From: Micromonospora sp. HNM0581
GTDB lineage: Bacteria; Actinomycetota; Actinomycetes; Mycobacteriales; Micromonosporaceae
Direction: 5' to 3'
DNA: 64,000 nt
NCBI RefSeq assembly: GCF_012726175.1
Contig: NZ_JAASAD010000011.1
Location: forward strand, 99,125-163,124
In this document: in pieces, positions 58,369 through 64,000 of the stretch
Position numbering within the stretch: position 1 is the first letter of the stretch
Layout of the letters: every line of letters starts with the position of its first letter
Program-made: the position numbers and the translations under genes
The notes under the pieces: generated by a model
The model's input: the letters and a program-made list of their open reading frames with translations, nothing else
The model's database searches: none
Told to the model about the DNA's origin: nothing

Positions 58369-61300
58369 TCACCGGCGCGGTGCCTCGTCGGCGGCGAAGG
58401 CGCTGACCCACGCCAACGCCGAGTTCCAGTTGATGGTGATCTCGTTCGTCGACCAGGCCTCCAAGTTGTCCACATAGCACAACTGCGGGGCGCAGCCGTG
58501 CAGCCAGGAAGCCGACAGCGGGTCCTGCAGGCTGGAGTTCGGCCCACCCGACACCGATCCGACCGGCGGATTCGGCAGCGTCGAGTCGAACGACCTCGCG
58601 TACCAGCGGCTGTGCTGGTTCTTCGCGTCGTTGCTGCCGTACCCGGTGACGTAGGACTGCCCCAGGGCATTGCGGCCCAACAGGTAGTCGAACGCCTCGA
58701 ACACCGCGTCGGCGTACATCGTGTTGCCGGTCAGGTCGTACGCCGTGGCGATCACCACCTGGTTGTTGAGGATCGACGCGTTCGATCCCCAGTCGTACAG
58801 ACCGCTGGTCGGGGTGTACGTCTGCCCGAACCGTTCGGCCTGCTGGAACGAGATCAGCCGGTTCGCTGCGGTAGTCACCCAACCACGGATCTGCGCCTGC
58901 TCGGACAGCCCGCTACCGAAGCGGGCCAGGTCCAGCTGGGCGAGGGCGGCGACCTGCCCCCAGTAGAAGCCGTTCTGGTTGAACGCCGCACCCGCAGCGT
59001 GGTACGGGTTGGCCCGCACCGCGTCGAGGTACGTCCCACCGCCGGTGGTCAGGTACAGCTGCGTCGCCGCCCAGTAGTACTCGTCGGTGACGTCGTCGTC
59101 GGCGTACGGGCCACCGCCGGAGCGATCCGCTCTGGGCGCGTAAAGCGTCGGGTTGGCCAGCGCTGCGGCGTACGCCCGCTGCGCCGCCGACCGCAACCGG
59201 GAGGCGAACGTCGCGTCGTACGACGCGAAGATCCGCGCCGCCTGGGCCGCGACCGCAGCCAGATTCAACGTCGCCGCCGTCGACGGCCGGTGCAACTCGC
59301 GCTGCTTCGTGTCCTGGTGCGGCAGCATCGGCGGCCCGGTCCACGACTCGTCGTGGACCTTGTGGTGCACCATCCCGGCCAGTGGCAGCCCGTCCGGTAC
59401 CTGCATTTTCAGCATGAACTCGAGGTTCCAGCGGGCCTCGTCGAGGATGTCGGGCACCCCGTTGCCGCGCTCCGGGATCGCCAGGGTGGAGTCACCCAGT
59501 GGCCCAGACCGACCCACCGCCACGGCCCGTTCCCACGCCGAGAGCAGCTGGTAGGTGGCGATACCGCCGTTGACCACGTACTTGCCATGGTCACCCGCGT
59601 CGTACCAACCGCCGGTGACGTCCAGCGTGTAGTCACACGTCCAGTTGTCCATGAACTCCTGCGGGAACTGGCAAGGCACCGCGGTGTCGCCTCCGCCAGG
59701 CGAGGATGCCACGTGTCCGGCCGGACGGGCGTACTCCGCCCCGGCGATGCCGCCGTCGATCGCGATGCCGCTCCGATTCGGGTAGAAGAACCGCATCGAG
59801 TCCGTTCGCAGTGACGCGTACAGGTCCGTCCGGATGTCGAACGGATAGCTGGCCTGACCACCGACCACCAGCTCGAACCGGCCGGTCGCCGTCACCGAGC
59901 TGAAGTCGACCAGGTGGACCGAGGCGCCGGCCGAGCCGTCGAAGCCCGCCGGGACGGTCTGCCCGGTCGCCACGTCGCCGCCGCCGACCCGTCGCAGCGC
60001 CCAGGACTGCGAGTTCGCCGCGTCCGTCACCACCGTCGCCCGTTTCGGACCCTGCGGCAGGTAACCGTGTTGATTGACCTTCACCGCCGGACCTCGCTGC
60101 GCCTGGTACGCGTAGCTGGCACCGTTGAGCGTGACGTCGTCCATGCAGAACTCGTACGCCTGGTCCGACCCGCCGAGGCGGAACTGCACCTGCGACAGCA
60201 CGTACTCCTGGCTGAAGCTGGTGTCGAAGGTGTACTCGTAGGTCCGCCACGCCCCACCGGTCGCGGTCGGATACTTGGCCAGATACGTCGTGTGGTTCGG
60301 GTTGTCGAACGGAGCGATCTGCACCACGAACGGAACCGTCTCGCTGGTCCGCACCCGGAACCGGAACGTGTACGAATTCCCTCGTGGCAGGTAGATGCTG
60401 TTGTGCCCGACAAGCACATCCCACGGCTTCGCCGAAGCCGGGGCGGTCACGCAGAACACCCCATCATCCACCTTCGGCGTCATCTGCGCGTTCACCCACC
60501 ACGGCTTGAAGGAGCCGGTGAAGTTGCTGTTCTGAATCAGTCGGCCAGTCACCTGCGGACGCGGATCACCGCCGCTGTACGCCGGCAGCGTCCCCGGCGG
60601 AAGCTGCTCCGGGGAGGACGGTGTCCCCGGCTGGCCCGGCCCCTGCTCGCCGGACCCGTAGCGTGGCAGCCGCCAACCGTCGACGCCACCCTCGGCACTG
60701 TCGAGGAGCAGCAGGTCCGCAACCCGATCTCCATCGATGTCGCTGAAGATGGCACCGGAGTTGCCTGCCAGCGGCGCACCCACCCGGATGGTGCCCAGCG
60801 ACCGCCAGCCGGTGGAACTGGTCCACGGGCTGCCGACGTTCTCCCACGCCTGGACCCCGCCGGTGTCGTAGTCGACCAGAAGCAGATCCGCGCGGCCGTC
60901 CCCGGTGACATCGGCGAAGTGGACCTTCCCGCCGCCCTGCCCCTGGCCCGGATATGCGAAGCCGTCGATCCGGCGCCAGTCAGCTGGCCCCGGCAGGCCC
61001 CACCCGGTGTTCTCCCAGGCGCTCACGGTGTCGTCCGCCGCGACCGTCAGGTAGTCACCGTCGCCGTCACCGTCGATGTCGAGGAAGAAGCGCCGGTCGG
61101 TGGCGGCGTAGCCGAGGTTGTTCGCGACCCGGCTGCCCGCCGCCCAGCGGATGTCGCTGATCGACGACTCACTGCGCCAGGCCTGGATCATCGGGACACC
61201 GGTCGATGACTGGCTGGCGTCGAGAACCGCGATAAGGTCCGCCCGGTCATCGCCGTCGAGGTCACCGAAGTGGACCTGGTCGGCGTTGAACTGGTCCAGT

Positions 61301-62574
61301 ATGTCCTCGATCGGTCCGGCGTCACTGCGCTGCGCCCAGAGCCGCTGGCCGTCCTCACCGCAACCGACGTTCTGCGACAGTTCGGCACGCCCGGCCGGCG
61401 CGACCAGAATCCGGTCCGACAGGCCGTCGCCGTCGACGTCCGCGTACCGAAGTTTGGTCTTCGACACCTTCTCACCCGAGCTGTTGTCGTCATCGAACAG
61501 ATCGAGCAGCCGCTTGAGGCTGTCCTGCATCCGGCCGAGTTCCTGCCACCCGAGCCCGGTGCCGTTGTCGGAGCTGGGGTCGTAGCCGGGGCACTGGCCG
61601 GTCGCGAACGATCCGATCCCGTGTCGGGCCGCGAGCTCCAACGCCTTGCGCAAGACGTCCGCAGCCTCGGCCGTGAACATGTCGGCTGCGTGGCTGACGA
61701 AACTCTTGAGCGAGTTCCACACCTTCAAGCTGGTATCCCTCAGGAACTTCCCCAGCACGGCGTACATGGGCCGGACGGTCGATTCGACCAGCTGAATGGC
61801 ACCGTGCAGGGTCGCGCCGACGAACGCACCGCCGAGCGCGGTCCCGAGTACGTCCGACCACACATCGCTATTGATCTCCTTGCCGGCGAAGACAGCCGCC
61901 AACAGCTCCCGCACACCTCCTGCGATGAATCCCGCGAACGCACTGCACAACACCGCAGCTACCGGCGCCTCTGGCGCGAAAAAGGCGACGCAGGTGCCCT
62001 CCACGAGCGCCCAGACACCGAAGAAGATCAACGCCAGCGCGATCTTCTTCAGGACGCCGATCCAACTCCACGCGGCCTCCACCTCCGCCTGCGGGATCAC
62101 TATCACCAGGTGGTTGGCCATCCGGTGGATCTCGCCGTCGAAGTCGATATCCTCGTCCTGCTCCGCGTAGTACCCGATCCCGAACTCGTCCGCCTTCGTG
62201 AGGAGGTACGTGCTCAGGCTGACTCCCGCTTCGCGTGCCTGGTTGGCGTCGTCGACCTGACGTTGCAGGATCTCGCGGAGCTCAGCCTCCTCGCGGGCGG
62301 GAGTGAACTCCAGGATCGCGACGATGTCGTCGTCGCGATCGGCGAACACGCCGAAACTGCCGACGTCCCGCGCGCAACCCATGCGTAGCGTGACCTCACC
62401 CGGTCCGGTCGGTCCAGCTTCGAGAGCCGTCTCACCGAACTCGCAGCCTGACGCGCTCTGCGCCGCGACAGGACGCGCATGGCCGGCGAGCACCAGCACG
62501 ACCACCAGCGCGAACGCTACACAGAAAATCCATGATGGTCGACGTTTGGCTCGCAGTCGAACCAAAGCTTCCAT
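58369..62574 (-). CDS. Chimeric secreted glycoside hydrolase family 9 protein
   Basis: Start ATG at 62574. 1401 residues. Signal peptide 1-39; an unrecognised region 40-370 with hydrophobic, Gly-rich helices at about 175-260; FG-GAP/VCBS-like Asp motifs at about 379, 439, 499, 556 and 612 (VDGDGLSD, LDGDDRAD, IDGDGDGD, VTGDGRAD, IDGDRVAD); a CBM4/9-like domain at about 678-822; an Ig-like CelD_N domain 828-915; and a GH9 catalytic domain 920-1400 with GGWYDAGDHGKYVVNG and the C-terminal acid in STNEITINWNSALAW. GH9 enzymes cleave beta-1,4-glucans. The catalytic residues are intact. Confidence 0.9.
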   Translation of the reverse strand: MEALVRLRAKRRPSWIFCVAFALVVVLVLAGHARPVAAQSASGCEFGETALEAGPTGPGEVTLRMGCARDVGSFGVFADRDDDIVAILEFTPAREEAELREILQRQVDDANQAREAGVSLSTYLLTKADEFGIGYYAEQDEDIDFDGEIHRMANHLVIVIPQAEVEAAWSWIGVLKKIALALIFFGVWALVEGTCVAFFAPEAPVAAVLCSAFAGFIAGGVRELLAAVFAGKEINSDVWSDVLGTALGGAFVGATLHGAIQLVESTVRPMYAVLGKFLRDTSLKVWNSLKSFVSHAADMFTAEAADVLRKALELAARHGIGSFATGQCPGYDPSSDNGTGLGWQELGRMQDSLKRLLDLFDDDNSSGEKVSKTKLRYADVDGDGLSDRILVAPAGRAELSQNVGCGEDGQRLWAQRSDAGPIEDILDQFNADQVHFGDLDGDDRADLIAVLDASQSSTGVPMIQAWRSESSISDIRWAAGSRVANNLGYAATDRRFFLDIDGDGDGDYLTVAADDTVSAWENTGWGLPGPADWRRIDGFAYPGQGQGGGKVHFADVTGDGRADLLLVDYDTGGVQAWENVGSPWTSSTGWRSLGTIRVGAPLAGNSGAIFSDIDGDRVADLLLLDSAEGGVDGWRLPRYGSGEQGPGQPGTPSSPEQLPPGTLPAYSGGDPRPQVTGRLIQNSNFTGSFKPWWVNAQMTPKVDDGVFCVTAPASAKPWDVLVGHNSIYLPRGNSYTFRFRVRTSETVPFVVQIAPFDNPNHTTYLAKYPTATGGAWRTYEYTFDTSFSQEYVLSQVQFRLGGSDQAYEFCMDDVTLNGASYAYQAQRGPAVKVNQHGYLPQGPKRATVVTDAANSQSWALRRVGGGDVATGQTVPAGFDGSAGASVHLVDFSSVTATGRFELVVGGQASYPFDIRTDLYASLRTDSMRFFYPNRSGIAIDGGIAGAEYARPAGHVASSPGGGDTAVPCQFPQEFMDNWTCDYTLDVTGGWYDAGDHGKYVVNGGIATYQLLSAWERAVAVGRSGPLGDSTLAIPERGNGVPDILDEARWNLEFMLKMQVPDGLPLAGMVHHKVHDESWTGPPMLPHQDTKQRELHRPSTAATLNLAAVAAQAARIFASYDATFASRLRSAAQRAYAAALANPTLYAPRADRSGGGPYADDDVTDEYYWAATQLYLTTGGGTYLDAVRANPYHAAGAAFNQNGFYWGQVAALAQLDLARFGSGLSEQAQIRGWVTTAANRLISFQQAERFGQTYTPTSGLYDWGSNASILNNQVVIATAYDLTGNTMYADAVFEAFDYLLGRNALGQSYVTGYGSNDAKNQHSRWYARSFDSTLPNPPVGSVSGGPNSSLQDPLSASWLHGCAPQLCYVDNLEAWSTNEITINWNSALAWVSAFAADEAPRR

Positions 62575-63014
62575 ACGTGCAACACCCAACTTCTCATCTC
62601 CGATGTGGCGAACGGGGACGGGTGACGGGGGTGTGACCGGAACAGACAGCGAACTTCCGCCGGCGGCGATGGTGGACGTGATCCTACGCATCCGTGATCA
62701 ACTATGAAAGTGCCAGGCCCAACGTTCAGCTCCTGCCACCGCAATGGATCGACCGATGTCTGAGCACACCACGATCAGTCACCTACAGGCTCGGAACGTG
62801 CCCACACGGATCATCCGACCGCCCAACGAGGACCCACGGAACGCGATAGGGGACCTGCTCGCGCTGCCGCCATGACCGGCCAACCACACCCGCTCGCCGC
62901 CGCTGCGGACCGCGGCTCCGGGCCGCGAGGAAGGCGCAGGGGCGTAGACGGCGTACGCGCTTCGGTGCAGAACCAGGTACGCCAGACGTACACACGCCGA
63001 TAGGTCTGCCGCTC
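62575..63014. other. Intergenic region upstream of the GH9 gene
   Basis: About 440 bases without a supported gene. It includes the upstream region of the leftward GH9 gene; I found no TGGGAGCGCT-type operator. The right half leads into the DUF4291 pseudogene, but its N-terminal part cannot be recognised. Confidence 0.45.
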
Positions 63015-63503
63015 CGGCTCCGATGGATGACGTATCGATGCGGCTGGGCCACCAAGCCAGGGCAAGAGCGCGTGCTGTCCATCGACGTCAGGCGGGACGG
63101 ATTCGAGTGGGCGCTGGCGCGAGCCTGCCTGAGTCACTACGGCCGAGACCTGCACGGCGACTAGGCGACCTGGTCACGGCAACTGAAAGCCAGCCCAGTC
63201 CGAGTGCAATGGGATCCGGAACGATCGCTGCCGCTGAAGGTGCTGCCGTACCGGTCGCTGCAGGTTGGACTGTCCGGCGAGGCTGTCGACCGGTACGTCG
63301 ACGACTGGCTCGTTGCCATCACCGACATCAGCCCCACCGTGCACCTGATCCGGGACCTTCTTCGTCGCGGCGACGAACAGGCGGCAGCACCTCATCTGCC
63401 TGTCGAACATGCTCACCCGCTGCCGGCTCAGATCGCCGCCGACCTCGACGCCAGCCCGGACTCCACCACCGACGAAGTGCCCAAGCAGCAGCACGGACAG
63501 TGA
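63015..63503 (+). pseudogene. DUF4291 pseudogene (in-frame stop, N-terminus lost)
   Basis: One frame reads LRWMTYRCGWATKPGQERVL, then SIDVRRDGFEWALARACLSH, a TAG at 63162-63164, then ATWSRQLKASPVRVQWDPER and LPYRSLQVGLSGEAVDRYV. This matches the core and C-terminal part of DUF4291 proteins. The TAG sits where relatives have a sense codon (probably GAG), and no DUF4291 N-terminus is seen upstream. The end of the frame at 63503 is C-terminal drift. Confidence 0.85.
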
Positions 63504-63576
63504 GGGCCGCTCGACAGGCCAGCGCGCAGGCCCGGCGGCACGAGTGGACGACTCGTCGACGACGAGGAAGGCTCCG

Positions 63577-64000
63577 TTACGTCGGCATGGTCGACACCAC
63601 GCTGATCGTCGATTGACAATGAGCGGATGGAAGCAGATGCCGCCAAGTACCGTGAGCTGCAACCTGCGGTTTCGGCAGTGCCGAGCTGGACATATGACCG
63701 GTCAGGTCGAGCGGGGCCAGCAGCGGCCGGAACCGGGTCAGCTCGTTGGTCTTGCCGTCCACGTCGATCTGGCCGAGGACGGTGCCGGTGTGCTGGTCCA
63801 GCACGGCGAGCAGATGTACCTGGGCACCAGCCGGGCCGCTACCTCGTAACGTCTTCCCGTCCACGCTGTACACCCGCCGGCCGGGGCCCGCGGGCCGGGA
63901 CGCGATGATCCACCGGCCGACGGTGTCGTCGAGGGCGTCGGCGTCGACGCCGGCCAGGATCCTGCGGAAGGTCGACTCGTCCGGCGCCCGATAGACCCCG
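63577..64000 (-). pseudogene. Truncated ISAs1-type transposase
   Basis: Entering from the window edge, the leftward frame reads APDESTFRRILAGVDADALD, then WIIASRPAGP, VYSVDGKTLRGS, and AQVHLLAVLDQHTGTVLGQI, followed by KTNELTRFRPLLAPLDLTG. This is the N-terminal half of an ISAs1-family DDE transposase including its first catalytic Asp (VDGK). After LDLTG, near 63690, the match stops abruptly, and a stop follows at 63577, so the catalytic second half is gone. The start of the gene lies outside the window. No inverted repeat can be seen. Confidence 0.85.

Overview
The window is high-GC actinobacterial DNA and reads like a Micromonospora or close relative. Supporting signs are the dense GC-rich coding, frequent GTG starts, an Lsr2 nucleoid protein, a branched-chain keto acid dehydrogenase operon, and a type II polyketide locus with a SARP activator. 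I saw no rRNA, tRNA or CRISPR array. The placement rests on gene content and codon use only.

Layout. 1-2.4 kb: an asparagine synthase (cut by the window edge) behind a LAS-type peptidase-like protein. 2.6-10.1 kb: housekeeping genes (DEAD-box helicase, lsr2, a secreted protein, DoxX, FKBP isomerase, STAS protein, L,D-transpeptidase lipoprotein). 10.3-14.5 kb: bkd E1alpha-E1beta-E2 operon with a divergent Lrp/AsnC regulator. 14.5-23 kb: LigD-type polymerase, acyltransferase, metallophosphoesterase, a ZTP riboswitch with glyA, small secreted and hypothetical proteins, and a beta-propeller protein.

23.0-34.1 kb is a compact aromatic (type II) polyketide locus. The leftward arm encodes a TcmI-type cyclase, a fused AccD-AccA carboxyltransferase, BCCP, biotin carboxylase, a fused ACP-cyclase, a cupin, KSalpha, chain-length factor and an ABM monooxygenase, mostly with overlapping start and stop codons. 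The rightward arm encodes a SARP regulator, a second TcmI-type cyclase and an FAD monooxygenase. The acetyl-CoA carboxylase genes supply malonyl-CoA, KS/CLF/ACP build the chain, and the cyclases and oxygenases shape it. No ketoreductase, acyltransferase or exporter is present. The parts resemble whiE-type spore-pigment or unreduced pentangular loci. In-frame TTA codons in the SARP and FAD monooxygenase genes suggest bldA control.

34.3-55.7 kb: HhH membrane protein, beta-helix secreted protein, APC transporter, DUF5995, LuxR-type ATPase regulator, cyclase-ATPase protein, hydrolase, thioesterase, methyltransferases, an MFS transporter with a divergent LacI regulator and operator, a CstR-like repressor facing a SulP remnant, and a YkoEDC-like ECF transporter under a strong iron-box match. 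55.9-62.6 kb: two large secreted proteins, one with LamG domains and one a chimeric GH9 cellulase. 62.6-64 kb is decayed DNA with a DUF4291 pseudogene and a broken ISAs1-type transposase.
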